This document shows, piece after piece, positions 27,179 through 36,406 of a stretch of 64,000 nucleotides of DNA. How positions within the stretch are numbered: the stretch's first letter is position 1; each line of letters begins with the position of its first letter. This stretch comes from Halosimplex halobium (GTDB taxonomy: Archaea > Halobacteriota > Halobacteria > Halobacteriales > Haloarculaceae). Made by a program: the position numbers and the translations under genes. Under the pieces are notes generated by a model, which searched no databases, was not told the DNA's origin, and saw nothing but the letters and a program-made list of their open reading frames with translations. The stretch is from the NCBI RefSeq assembly GCF_051414055.1, contig NZ_JBLKNX010000012.1, forward strand, positions 62,001 to 126,000, read 5' to 3'.

Positions 27179-27183
27179 CGGAA

Positions 27184-28296
27184 TCACTCGAGTTCGCTGC
27201 CGTCCGTGGGCAGGTCCCACAGCTCTGCCGCGTTCTCGTGTTTGATCGCGCGTTCCATCTCATCGTCCATCGGTGGCAGCCCCCAGGTCGGGTCGTCGCC
27301 GTCCCAGTGAGGGTAGTCCGACGCGTAGATCAGGGTCTCGTCGGCGTGCATCATCTCGAGGATCTGGTCGTGGTGTTCCGGGCGTTCGGGTTCCTCGACT
27401 GGTTGGCTCGCGAACCAGACGTTCTCCCTGATATAGTGGCTCGGCTTCTCCTCCAGCCACGGCACCTGTGAGCGGAGCCCTTTCCAGTTCTTGTCGAGGC
27501 GCCACATGAAGTGCGGAAGCCAGCCGTAGCCGCCCTCGATGAACGCCCAGCGGAGGTCGGGATACTCGACGAAGACGCCCTCGGTGACGATAGAGGCGAG
27601 CTGTCCCATGTAGTAGGCGCCTAGCAGCGTGTGCCACTCGATATAATTGTTCGGGTGCCCGGCACCCGTCGGCGGGTTGCTCGTCCCGTGGCCCTCCGAG
27701 AAGGGGTGGACGGCCATCGCGAGGTTCTGTTCCTCGGCCGCCTCGTACATCGGCCAGTACTGCGGCCGCCCGTAGGGCACCTCCGCGCCGCCGGGCAGCA
27801 GCACCTGTCGAACTTGGGGGTGGTCGCCGTACTCACGGATGAGGTCGGCCGCCTTCTCCGGTGCTTTGGGCGCCACGTACAGCGACCCGATGAACCGGTC
27901 GTCGACCGGGAGCACGTCGTTGACCAGCCACTCGTCGTACGCGCGGGCCAGCTCGTGGGCGTAGTCGCGGTTCGGGAGCGCGGCGAGGTTGAACCACGAG
28001 TTGCCGGTCAACATCGCGTAGTCGATGTCGTGCTCGTCGAGGTGCTCGTCCGCGATCTTCCCGAGGTCCGTTCCCGGTTTGTTGCCGTCCTCGGTCTTTT
28101 CGTCCTGGCGAAGGAACTCCCCCGGATTCCGATACAGGAGCTCCGGAAGCACCAGCCCGTCGTCTCTGTACCGCTCGGGAAGGTACTGAACGATCGCCTC
28201 GTCGTCCGCCCACCGCTGGTGGATGTCCGCGTCGACGAGCGTCAGCTCCGATTCGGAGCGACTGTCTGGTGTCGCTCCCTGGGCATCCTGTGACAT
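27184..28296 (-). CDS. Amidohydrolase-family (ACMSD-like) metal-dependent hydrolase or decarboxylase
   Basis: The 370-residue TIM-barrel protein shows LVDADIHQRW (a variant of the HxH metal motif, here DxH), MAVHPFSEGHG, FIEGGYGWLPHFMWRLDK and the final YASDYPHWDGDDP with the catalytic Asp. This is the amidohydrolase-2 group, which includes ACMSD and gamma-resorcylate decarboxylases of aromatic breakdown. It leads a three-gene operon with Rieske and BCCT genes. The minus-strand element tctttaact, about 28 bp upstream of the start, fits a promoter. It is divergent from the first IclR gene, the likely regulator. The substrate is unknown. Confidence 0.85.
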   Translation of the reverse strand: MSQDAQGATPDSRSESELTLVDADIHQRWADDEAIVQYLPERYRDDGLVLPELLYRNPGEFLRQDEKTEDGNKPGTDLGKIADEHLDEHDIDYAMLTGNSWFNLAALPNRDYAHELARAYDEWLVNDVLPVDDRFIGSLYVAPKAPEKAADLIREYGDHPQVRQVLLPGGAEVPYGRPQYWPMYEAAEEQNLAMAVHPFSEGHGTSNPPTGAGHPNNYIEWHTLLGAYYMGQLASIVTEGVFVEYPDLRWAFIEGGYGWLPHFMWRLDKNWKGLRSQVPWLEEKPSHYIRENVWFASQPVEEPERPEHHDQILEMMHADETLIYASDYPHWDGDDPTWGLPPMDDEMERAIKHENAAELWDLPTDGSELE

Positions 28297-28574
28297 GAGT
28301 GCGTTTACCCATACGGACACAACCACAGTTAAAGATTATTATCATCATTTGACTGTATGGGCTACAGAACGTTTCAACCCCGAAGATTCGGCCGAATCGA
28401 CTACTGGATCTGACTTAAACGAGAGCGAGAAGATTCCCGTTTATCGAACCCGTTGTCCGGATATCGACATAGAACCCGGCGGCTGGTCGGTCCCCGCAGG
28501 GCGGAATGTCGTCACACGGAGGAAGAGATTCGACAGTTCCGAACGACTATGTGGGACGGGGCCTGACTCACAGT

Positions 28575-29345
28575 ATGGACGGAGACGCGAATCGACCGAT
28601 CAAGGCCCTGCTGACGATGGACGACATCGTGACCGCGCTCGAGCGCGACGGGCCCACGAGCGTGACGGACCTGAGTGGCGCCATCGACAGACCCCAGAGC
28701 GTCGTCCACGACTACCTGAGTACACTCCAGCAGCTGGGATACGTGGTCCAGACGGACGGAGGGGCGTACGGGCTCAGCCTCAGGTACCTGGAACTGGGCG
28801 GGAGCGTCCGGGACGACGTGTCACTGTACGAGGTAGCGAAACCGGAAGTCAATCGCCTCGCCGAGAGTTCGAGCAGCGAACTCGTCACGCTGTCGGTCGA
28901 ACAGAACGGGCTGTGCGTCGCCCTCGATGTCGTCCAGAGCGAGCGCAACGTCGCCTACGACTTCTCCGAGGGGACGCACTTCCACATGCACTCCTCCGGC
29001 GTCGGCAAGGCGATGCTCGCGCAGTACGACGACGAGCGTGTGACGGCGATCCTGGAGCAACACGGTATGCCTGCGCGCACCGAGAACACGATCACCGACC
29101 GCGACGACCTCGACGCTGAACTCGAACGCATCCGCAACGAGGGCGTCGCCTTCGACCGAGAGGAGTACAGGACCGGGATGACGACGATCTCGACCACAAT
29201 CCAGGACTCCGCAGGCGACGTACTGGGCGGATTGAGCGTCACCGGCCCAGCACACCGACTCGCCGAGAGCGACATCAAAGACGAGCTCCAGAGCGAACTG
29301 CTGTCGACTGTCAACATCATCGAACTCAACTACAGCGCGCAGTGA
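28575..29345 (+). CDS. IclR-family transcriptional regulator (first)
   Basis: The 256-residue protein has an N-terminal winged helix (residues about 8-60: LLTMDDIVTALERDGPTSVT, DLSGAIDRPQSVVHDYLSTL) and an IclR effector domain (GTHFHMHSSGVGKAMLAQYD, RNEGVAFDREEYRTGMTTIS). The start MDGDANRP is chosen over a longer in-frame extension. It is divergent from the amidohydrolase operon, which it probably controls in response to a pathway metabolite. A second IclR gene follows about 385 bp downstream. Confidence 0.9.
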   Translation: MDGDANRPIKALLTMDDIVTALERDGPTSVTDLSGAIDRPQSVVHDYLSTLQQLGYVVQTDGGAYGLSLRYLELGGSVRDDVSLYEVAKPEVNRLAESSSSELVTLSVEQNGLCVALDVVQSERNVAYDFSEGTHFHMHSSGVGKAMLAQYDDERVTAILEQHGMPARTENTITDRDDLDAELERIRNEGVAFDREEYRTGMTTISTTIQDSAGDVLGGLSVTGPAHRLAESDIKDELQSELLSTVNIIELNYSAQ

Positions 29346-29729
29346 CTCACCGCGGGACCCATCGGAATTCCCGCACACGCCTCGTACCGCCGAATCATTT
29401 CGAACCCGAACCGGAGACACCCTCGCAAGACCATGCGTTCTTACTGGCAGAACAACCAGGCTCGGCGGGATCGTACCATGTAGAGCAGTGAAAGCTCATT
29501 TCACAGCCGATCCACGCGCATAGCGGACAGAACGTCGTACGGTCTGATAGCCGACTGTTCGCGGAAGGAATTACAGACATAAAACTGTAATTAGAATCGC
29601 CTCCCGTCCACTTGACCTCCGAAGCCCAGTGACCACACGGGGACAGTTCAGGGATCAGATCCATTCGTTCTGGCTATCAGAACGGAGCGTGGGGACAGGT
29701 ACAAGTGATGGTGGCATCTCCCTTTCGGT
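29346..29729. other. Intergenic spacer between two IclR genes
   Basis: About 385 bp. A Cys-containing minus-strand frame (29395-29664) has no codon bias or recognisable zinc-ribbon spacing, so I do not call it. No repeat was seen. Confidence 0.45.
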
Positions 29730-30491
29730 ATGGACCGGGAGAACACACCCGTCGCGTCGGTCCAGACGGTTCTCTCCATCGTGGAGTATCTGGAAGCAGT
29801 CGGGTCAGCGGGGGTAACCGAAATCGCGAACAACGTCGACAGTTCCAAGAGCACAGTCCACAATCACCTCACGACGCTTCGGGACGGGGGCTATGTGGTC
29901 AACGAGGACGGACACTATCGACTTGGACTGCGGTTTCTCGGACTCGGCGAGTCAACGCGCCTCCAGACCGACCTCTACGAGATCGCGCGACCCCAGATCG
30001 AGGGCCTGGTGGAGGGAACTGATCTCGTCGGGAATCTCGCTGTCGAAGAACAGGGGAAGGGGTACTACCTGTATCGCTCGCGAGGGAGCGACGACGTTCG
30101 ATTCTCGACGCGAGCGGGTGAGACGCACGACTTGCACTGTTCGGCCACCGGAAAGTCCCTGCTCGCCCATCTCCCGTCCGAGCGTCTAGACTCGCTAATC
30201 GAGTCGCTCGAGCTGACCGAGTACACCGAGCACACGATCACGGACAGGTCGGAGTTACGCACTGAACTCGAACTCGTCCGAGAGCGCGGCGTCGCCTTCG
30301 ACGAAGAGGAGTACGGGCGCGGCCTCCGATGCGTGGGGGTCCCCGTCTTCGGTGTCGACGACGAAGTCGTCGGCGCGGTGAGCCTCTCCGGTCCCGCAGC
30401 CGAGATGACCGACGAGTGGTACCGCGAGACGCTTCCGGACCGGCTACGTGCCGCCAAGAACCGTATCGAGGTCAACCTCCGCGATTACTGA
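29730..30491 (+). CDS. IclR-family transcriptional regulator (second)
   Basis: The 253-residue protein has the winged helix SVQTVLSIVEYLEAVGSAGV, TEIANNVDSSKSTVHNHLTT and an IclR effector domain (HDLHCSATGKSLLAHLPSER, RERGVAFDEEEYGRGLRCVG). It is clearly paralogous to the gene at 28575 but diverged. It is transcribed in the same direction with its own spacer; no obvious target lies immediately downstream, so a neighbouring catabolic operon may be its target. Confidence 0.9.
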   Translation: MDRENTPVASVQTVLSIVEYLEAVGSAGVTEIANNVDSSKSTVHNHLTTLRDGGYVVNEDGHYRLGLRFLGLGESTRLQTDLYEIARPQIEGLVEGTDLVGNLAVEEQGKGYYLYRSRGSDDVRFSTRAGETHDLHCSATGKSLLAHLPSERLDSLIESLELTEYTEHTITDRSELRTELELVRERGVAFDEEEYGRGLRCVGVPVFGVDDEVVGAVSLSGPAAEMTDEWYRETLPDRLRAAKNRIEVNLRDY

Positions 30492-31055
30492 TCGTCCACA
30501 TGGCAGCCGTCCTGTCAGCAATACGGTTTTATATTTTATCTTTTGATCGTAGTCTAGATAATCTTATATCATTCTCCGCCGATCGAGCTGGCGTGGCTGG
30601 CTCAAATCGTCAGTGAGTTAATTCGGCGATATAATGCCCTTGCGATCGGTTATTACGCGATTTCAAAGCTATTTGTGTTACTCAGCTCTAGGAATCCGCC
30701 AAGACTGCCGACCGGCCTCCAATCTGAGCGGTTGGTGGCGAATTTCCGCTAGAATAGGGCCCAAGCCAGGAAATACGGACAGAGGAATCTATTCCTCTTC
30801 CGCCCGGGTCCCATTGAGATGAGTTACCCCTCTGAGACTGAACTATATTTAAAATTATGTAGAAAATATAATTTTTATTATTATCTGGACCACTGACCGT
30901 CCCAATCCTGAGAGGCCTCTCGGCCGCGATCACAACCGAGTCTTATGTAACAAATGTGTCCGGAATGGTGGTTATTGTTACATAAGATAGAGGCGATTAC
31001 ACAGAAGCCACAACGAAGCGGAGCGTTTTCACCCCGAGCGGTCGTAGCCGCGGGT
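30492..31055. other. AT-rich spacer containing inverted-repeat copy B
   Basis: About 560 bp, AT-rich at 30515-30565 and 30840-30890. Apart from the inverted-repeat element at 30941-30987 and a TATA-like gcgttttc just before the CinA-family gene, I see no structure. Confidence 0.5.
30941..30987. repeat. Inverted-repeat element, copy B
   Basis: Arms TCTTATGTAACAA (30941-30953) and TTGTTACATAAGA (30975-30987) are perfect 13-bp inverted repeats with a 21-bp spacer. The total length of 47 bp equals copy A. It lies 68 bp upstream of the CinA-family gene. Confidence 0.85.
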
Positions 31056-31562
31056 ATGAATACCGACCGATCGAGTGCGACCAGATTGGGGGAAACGCTG
31101 GGCGAGCGCGGGGAGACGCTGGCCGTCGCGGAGTCCTGCACGGGTGGGCTGCTCGGGTCGACGATCACGGGCGTCGCCGGCTCGAGCGACTACTTCGTCG
31201 GCGGCGTCATCTCCTACACGGAGCGGACGAAACGGCAGCTGCTCGCGGTCTCCCGGGAGAGCCTGGAGCGCCACGGCGCGGTGAGCGAGACGGTCGCCAG
31301 CGCGATGGCGCGGCACATCCGCGACGAGACCGGCGCCGACTGGGGCGTCTCGACGACCGGCTTCGCGGGCCCGACCGGCGGCGACACCGACACCCCGGTC
31401 GGCACGGTCTACATCGGGATCGCGTACGCCGGCGGCGACGACCGCGACCCCTACGCGACCGTCGAACACCACCGCTTCGAGGGCGACCGCGCGACGGTCA
31501 AGGAGCGCATCGTCGAGCAGGCACTCCGGTCGGCGCTGGCGGAGATCGAGTCCGCGGAATAG
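31056..31562 (+). CDS. CinA-family nicotinamide-nucleotide amidase (PncC-like)
   Basis: The 168-residue protein matches the stand-alone CinA C-terminal domain that deamidates NMN to nicotinate mononucleotide: AVAESCTGGLLGSTITGVAG, SDYFVGGVISYTERTKRQLL, HGAVSETVASAMARHIRDET and TTGFAGPTGGDTDTPVGTVY. Length is typical. The start MNTDRSS lies about 30 bp after gcgttttc, consistent with a leaderless transcript. It is convergent with the opp ATPase genes. Confidence 0.92.
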   Translation: MNTDRSSATRLGETLGERGETLAVAESCTGGLLGSTITGVAGSSDYFVGGVISYTERTKRQLLAVSRESLERHGAVSETVASAMARHIRDETGADWGVSTTGFAGPTGGDTDTPVGTVYIGIAYAGGDDRDPYATVEHHRFEGDRATVKERIVEQALRSALAEIESAE

Positions 31563-31664
31563 GTACATCACGACCCGATCGCCCGTCGGTCCGCCCAGGG
31601 GGCCGAGTGCCACTGCGATGACGCCGCCTGACCAGGTCGGCGACCGTTGCTCGACGTGGTGGAA

Positions 31665-32924
31665 TCACTCGGTCGTCGACGATCCCTCGATCGACTCGCC
31701 GGTCCGGAGACACGCGGCGAGGTGACCTTCGCCTCCACTTCCTTCCCCGTCGACCGGTTCGAGCGCGGGGTCCTCGCGCTCGCAGACGCTCTCGAAGGCG
31801 TCGAGTCGGTCGGCCGCCTCGTCGATCCGACCCGCCGCAACCGCCTCGACCGCCTCTGCGAGGGGCTGCTCGACCTCGTCGTCTGACAGATCGTCGGGGA
31901 CGCCGAACGCCTCGCGGACGGCCTCGGGCACTTCGAACTCGTCGGCGTCCACGTCGCCGCGCTCGACGGCGAGCCGGAGGTCGAGGACCGCGCGGAAGGC
32001 GCCGTCCCGGAAATCGAGCCCCTCCGGTGGGATGACGCGGTGACACCGCGGGTGGAACGAACAGCCTGCGGGCGGGTTCGACGGGTCTGGCACGTCGCCG
32101 GTCAGCTCGACGGCCGCGTCGCGGGCGTCCGGGTCCGGCTCGGGGATGGCCGACAGGAGCGCCTCGGTGTAGGGGTGGCGCGGGTCGTCGAACAGCGCCT
32201 CGGTGGGCCCGCGCTCGACCACCTCGCCGAGGTACATGACGCAGACGCGGTCGCATATCTGGCGGACGACGCCCAGGTCGTGGCTGATGAGCACCATCGC
32301 GAGTCCCAGGTCGGCCTGCAGGTCGTCGAGCAGCGAGAGGATCTCCGCCTGGACGCTCACGTCCAGCGCGGAGACGGGCTCGTCGACGACCAGCAGGTCG
32401 GGGTCGAGCACGAGCGCGCGGGCGAGCGCGATCCGCTGTTTCTGCCCGCCGGAGAACTCGTGGGGGTAGCGGTCGGCGTCGGCCGCCGAGAGGCCCACGC
32501 GTTCGAGCGTGTCGACGACGATCTCCCGGCGGCGCTCGGCGTCGCGCAGGCCGTGGATCGCCAGCGGTTCCGCGACCGACTCGCCGACGGTGAGCCGGGG
32601 GTCGAACGCGGAGTTGGGGTCCTGGAAGACGACCTGCGCGCGCCGGCGGAAACGGTCGCGGTCGTCGCCCGTCAGCTCCGCGACCGGGTCGCCGTCGAAG
32701 CGTACCTCGCCGCCGGTCGGTTCTTCGAGCCCCAGCAGCGTCGTCGCGGTCGTGGACTTGCCGCAGCCGGACTCGCCGACGAGCCCGACCGTCTCGCCTG
32801 CGCGTACCTCGAAACTCACGCCGTCGACGGCCTCGACGTGGCCGGTCACCCGCCGGAGCAGCCCCGACCGGACCGGGTAGTGCTTCTCGAGATCCCGCAC
32901 GTCGAGAAGCGGGGTGTCAGTCAT
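31665..32924 (-). CDS. Opp/Dpp-type ABC transporter ATP-binding protein (OppF-like)
   Basis: The 419-residue protein has Walker A GESGCGKST, signature SGGQKQR, Walker B LLVVDEPVSALD and the switch His in LISHDLGVV. The C-terminal oligopeptide-ABC motif begins GCSFHPRC, but about 100 acidic residues separate it from the later Cys and final HLAACL, making the protein longer than usual. Its start overlaps the OppD stop by 8 bp. With OppD it should energise import by the OppB/OppC permeases. Confidence 0.92.
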   Translation of the reverse strand: MTDTPLLDVRDLEKHYPVRSGLLRRVTGHVEAVDGVSFEVRAGETVGLVGESGCGKSTTATTLLGLEEPTGGEVRFDGDPVAELTGDDRDRFRRRAQVVFQDPNSAFDPRLTVGESVAEPLAIHGLRDAERRREIVVDTLERVGLSAADADRYPHEFSGGQKQRIALARALVLDPDLLVVDEPVSALDVSVQAEILSLLDDLQADLGLAMVLISHDLGVVRQICDRVCVMYLGEVVERGPTEALFDDPRHPYTEALLSAIPEPDPDARDAAVELTGDVPDPSNPPAGCSFHPRCHRVIPPEGLDFRDGAFRAVLDLRLAVERGDVDADEFEVPEAVREAFGVPDDLSDDEVEQPLAEAVEAVAAGRIDEAADRLDAFESVCEREDPALEPVDGEGSGGEGHLAACLRTGESIEGSSTTE

Positions 32925-33981
32925 CGCTCACCCCCAGCTCCGGCGGGAGCGCGTGGTCGTCGTCGTAGAGCAGACAGGCGACCTCGTGGTCGGTCCCACC
33001 CGCATCGGTGTCCCCCTCCGGACCTCCCGACCCTCCGCTGTCGGTGTCGGCACGGCCTCCGTCGACGGCCCGGAACGCGGGCTGGTCGCCGGTCTCGCAG
33101 TCGTCGACCGCGTGCGGACAGCGCGGGTGGAACCGGCAGCCGTCGGGCGGGTCGGTCGGCTCCGGGATCGACCCGCCGATCGTCTCGAACCCCTCGCCCC
33201 GGCCGGGGAGACACGCCAGCAGCGCTCGCGTGTACGGGTGCGCCGGGTCGTCGAACAGCTCGTGGACGCCGCCCGTCTCCATCACCTTCCCGGCGTACAT
33301 GACGACGACGCGGTCGGCGATCTCAGCGACGACGCCCAGGTCGTGGGTGACGAACAAAAGCGCCATCCCGCGTTCGGCCTGCAGGTCCGCGAGGAGCTCC
33401 AGCACCTGGCGCTGGATGGTCACGTCCAGCGCCGTCGTCGGCTCGTCGGCGATCAGCAGGTCGGGGTCGGGCGCCAGGGCCATCGCGACGACGACGCGCT
33501 GTTTCATCCCGCCGGAGAACTGGTGGGGGTAGTCGCCGAAGCGAGCCTCGGCCTCGCCGATCCCGACGCGGTCCAGCAGCGCGACGGCCTCCTCGCGGGC
33601 GGTCGCCTTCGACACGTCGCGGTGGATGCGGATCGCCTCGACGACCTGCTCGCCCACGGTGTATACGGGGTCCAGGGCGTCCTGGGGGTTCTGGAAGACG
33701 TGGCCGATACGGCCGCCGCGGTAGGATTCGAGCTCCGACGCCGAGCAGTCGGTGAGGTCGGTCCCGTCGAAGCGGATCTTCCCGTCGACAGCGGCGGAGT
33801 CGGGGAGCAGTCGGGTGATCGACTCGCAGGCGACGGTCTTGCCCGAGCCCGACTCGCCGACGAGACAGACCGTCTCGCCCTCGCCCACGTCGAAGTCGAC
33901 GCCGTCGACCGCGCGGACGACACCCTCGTCGGTCTCGAAGCGGACCCGCAGGTCGCGGACCGCGAGGAGCGGGTCGGCCAT
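32917..33981 (-). CDS. Opp/Dpp-type ABC transporter ATP-binding protein (OppD-like)
   Basis: The 354-residue protein has Walker A GESGSGKT, signature SGGMKQR, Walker B LLIADEPTTALD and the switch LFVTHDLGVV, then the C-terminal motif GCRFHPRCPHAVDDC ending in HEVACLLYDDD. Its ATG directly follows the OppC stop with no gap (TAGATG on the minus strand), so the three genes form an operon. Confidence 0.93.
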   Translation of the reverse strand: MADPLLAVRDLRVRFETDEGVVRAVDGVDFDVGEGETVCLVGESGSGKTVACESITRLLPDSAAVDGKIRFDGTDLTDCSASELESYRGGRIGHVFQNPQDALDPVYTVGEQVVEAIRIHRDVSKATAREEAVALLDRVGIGEAEARFGDYPHQFSGGMKQRVVVAMALAPDPDLLIADEPTTALDVTIQRQVLELLADLQAERGMALLFVTHDLGVVAEIADRVVVMYAGKVMETGGVHELFDDPAHPYTRALLACLPGRGEGFETIGGSIPEPTDPPDGCRFHPRCPHAVDDCETGDQPAFRAVDGGRADTDSGGSGGPEGDTDAGGTDHEVACLLYDDDHALPPELGVSDD

Positions 33982-35193
33982 CTACCGCACCTCCTCCCGC
34001 GGGTCGAGCACGTCCCGGACGGTGTCACCGAAGACGTTGAAGGAGACGACCAGCCCGACCAGCAGGAGGACGGCCGGCACCGAAGTCCACCACTGGACGT
34101 GCCAGGGCATGTGTCGCCCCTCCAGGCTGACCCGGAGGAGTTCGCCGAACGAGGCCGGCCGCGCCGAGTTGAGCGCGAGGTACGCGAGCCCGACCTGCGC
34201 GAGCACGAGCAGGGGGATTCGCCGCGTGAGCGCGGTGACGATGGTGGCCGTCGCGTTCGGGACGACGTGGCGGCGGATCACGTGCAGGTCGCTCGCGCCG
34301 GCCGCTTTCGCCGCACGGACGTAGCCCGCGCTCCGCCGCTGCATGGCCTCGCCGCGGACGAGGCGAGCGATCCCGCCCCAGTCGAGCAGGCCGAACACGA
34401 GCACGAACGCGAAGATGCCGCCGTCGGAGACCCCCTCGATGTTGCCGAAAAACAGCGTCGCGAGGACGATGTAGACGACGATCGCGGGGACCGTCTGCTG
34501 GACGTCGACGTAGCGCATCAGCAGGTCGTCGACCCAGCCGCCGTAGTAGCCGGCGACCGTCCCGACCGTCGTCGCGACGGCGGCCATCACCACCGCGGTC
34601 GCGACGCCGACCTTGACCGCGACGTGCATCCCGCCGATCAGCCCCTCGATGACGTTCTCGCCGATGTAGTTCGTCCCGAGGGGGTACTGCCAGGTCCCCC
34701 GACAGACGCCGTCGACGACCGGCCCCACACAGGAGTAGGTTTCGGCGATACTGGCGTTCACACCCGCGAACACCGGCGGCTGGAGCCGGGCGTCGAGCTT
34801 CGCGTAGGTGAACTGGAACAGCTCCGGCCCGAGCACGCCGAGCAGGCCGAACAGGACGAGGTACCCGAGCGCGAAGACGCCAGCGGGCCGGGCGAGGAAC
34901 GCCCGGACGTGTCGGGCGGTCCGGTCGCGGTCGGCCACCAGCGGCACGAGGACGTACCGCCCGAGGACGACCAGTGCCACGACGACCAGCCAGCCCGACC
35001 GGTTGACGTCCCACTCGAGGAAGGGGAGCGTCTTCTCGGGCGCGACGGCGAGGTCGTAGGCGAGCAGTCCTGCGACCGCGAGCAGTGCGAGCGCGAACCC
35101 GGCCGTCCGCGCGGACGGTCGCCGGCGACCGGACGCCGCCGCGTCCCAGTCGACCCGCGCGAACTCCGGGGGATCGGAATCGCTGGAGGGCAT
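33982..35193 (-). CDS. Opp/Dpp-type ABC transporter permease (OppC-like)
   Basis: The 403-residue membrane protein has two N-terminal hydrophobic segments before the usual OppC region, a long extracytoplasmic loop (ETYSCVGPVVDGVCRGTW) and the permease core with the EAA-like coupling loop YVRAAKAAGASDLHVIRRHV. An N-terminal extension makes it longer than bacterial OppC (about 300 residues). The start MPSSDSD is preferred to an upstream in-frame Met. A TATA-like ttttata near 35225-35231 lies in the divergent promoter facing oppB. Confidence 0.9.
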   Translation of the reverse strand: MPSSDSDPPEFARVDWDAAASGRRRPSARTAGFALALLAVAGLLAYDLAVAPEKTLPFLEWDVNRSGWLVVVALVVLGRYVLVPLVADRDRTARHVRAFLARPAGVFALGYLVLFGLLGVLGPELFQFTYAKLDARLQPPVFAGVNASIAETYSCVGPVVDGVCRGTWQYPLGTNYIGENVIEGLIGGMHVAVKVGVATAVVMAAVATTVGTVAGYYGGWVDDLLMRYVDVQQTVPAIVVYIVLATLFFGNIEGVSDGGIFAFVLVFGLLDWGGIARLVRGEAMQRRSAGYVRAAKAAGASDLHVIRRHVVPNATATIVTALTRRIPLLVLAQVGLAYLALNSARPASFGELLRVSLEGRHMPWHVQWWTSVPAVLLLVGLVVSFNVFGDTVRDVLDPREEVR

Positions 35194-35397
35194 GCCCACC
35201 CATGGCACAGCCGACCAAATCAAATTTTATACCGTGTGATGACAAAACAAGCCACGACCGATGGTACCACTGCCCTCCGACCGCGATGGCCTCCCACGCT
35301 TCCGTCGCTCCGTCCCGGAAGGTCCCGCACGCTCTCGCAGCTCCGCCGCGGGTCGGCCCGCCCTCGCTGCGCGCCCCTCGGAGGAGGGACGGCCGCG

Positions 35398-36339
35398 ATG
35401 AGCTACCTCCGGTACGTCCTCCGGCGCGCCGCGTTCGCCGTCCTCTCGGCATATCTGGTCGTGACGATCACCTTCTTCGTCATCGCGAGCACGGTCAGGC
35501 TGCGGCTGCAACAGCGACTCGCGCTCGCCTCGTGGGGTGGCGCGTCTGAGGAACAGCTCGAATCGATCCGGGAGGGGTTCGTCGCCGCGCGTGACCTCGA
35601 CACCCCGATGCACGAACGCTACGTCGGCTGGCTCGTCGACGTGACGACGCTCGACTGGGGGTATTCGTTCGCCTACCGCCAGCCGGTGGTCGCGGTCCTC
35701 GACGGCCGCGTCCAGGCGACGCTCGGCTACGTCGTCCCCGGCGTCGTTGTCGCCGTCCTCGCGGGCGTGTTACTTGGGCTGTTCGCCGCGCTCGCGAAGG
35801 ACGGGACCTTCGACTGGTCGGTCCGCCTGGCCGCCTACGCGCTGTTCGGCGTCCCGGTGTTCATGCTCGTGATCTACCTCCAGTACTTTTCCGCGGAGGG
35901 CGTGATCCCCGTCTCCCTCGGTCGGTGGGCGCTCGCGACGACCGCCGTCGCGGCGAGTCTCCTCGCCGGACAGGTCAGGTTCGCTCGCGCGTCCGCGCTC
36001 GAACAGACCGGACGGGCGTTCGTGAAGATGCTCCGCGCGAAAGGCGCCGACCGCCTCCGGCTCGCGCGTCACGTCCTCAGGAACGCGGCCATCCCGATCG
36101 TCTCGCTGTCGATGACCGAGCTGCTGGCCGTCCTCGTGTTGAACATCTACATCATCGAGGCGGTCGTCGGGATCCCCGGACTCGCCGGGGCCAGCCTGCG
36201 CGCCATCCGCGAGAGCGACACCGCCCTCGTCATCTGGACGACGATGGTCGTCGTCTTCATCGGCATCACCGGCAACTTCCTCCAGGACGTGCTCTACGGC
36301 TCGCTCGACCCTCGTGTCCGGACCGAAACCGAGCGCTAA
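35398..36339 (+). CDS. Opp/Dpp-type ABC transporter permease (OppB-like), divergent from oppCDF
   Basis: The 313-residue permease starts MSYLRYVLRRAAFAVLSAYL, the usual OppB N-terminus, and contains the coupling loop FVKMLRAKGADRLRLARHVL and the terminal GNFLQDVLYGSLDPRVR. OppB normally precedes OppC on the same strand; here it is on the opposite strand, with about 205 bp between the starts. The reading frame is open well upstream, but only from 35398 does the protein look like OppB. The binding-protein partner is absent locally; the lipoprotein at 11348 is a candidate. Confidence 0.9.
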   Translation: MSYLRYVLRRAAFAVLSAYLVVTITFFVIASTVRLRLQQRLALASWGGASEEQLESIREGFVAARDLDTPMHERYVGWLVDVTTLDWGYSFAYRQPVVAVLDGRVQATLGYVVPGVVVAVLAGVLLGLFAALAKDGTFDWSVRLAAYALFGVPVFMLVIYLQYFSAEGVIPVSLGRWALATTAVAASLLAGQVRFARASALEQTGRAFVKMLRAKGADRLRLARHVLRNAAIPIVSLSMTELLAVLVLNIYIIEAVVGIPGLAGASLRAIRESDTALVIWTTMVVVFIGITGNFLQDVLYGSLDPRVRTETER

Positions 36340-36406
36340 TAGCGTCTCCCGGGCGAGTCAATCCGAGAGTCGACGAGCGGACGACGAGCGGACGCGGGAC
36401 GCTGTC

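Noticed and set aside
29395..29664. Cys-containing minus-strand frame between the IclR genes as a zinc-finger protein
   Set aside because: Cys spacing does not form CxxC pairs and codon usage is unlike neighbouring genes.
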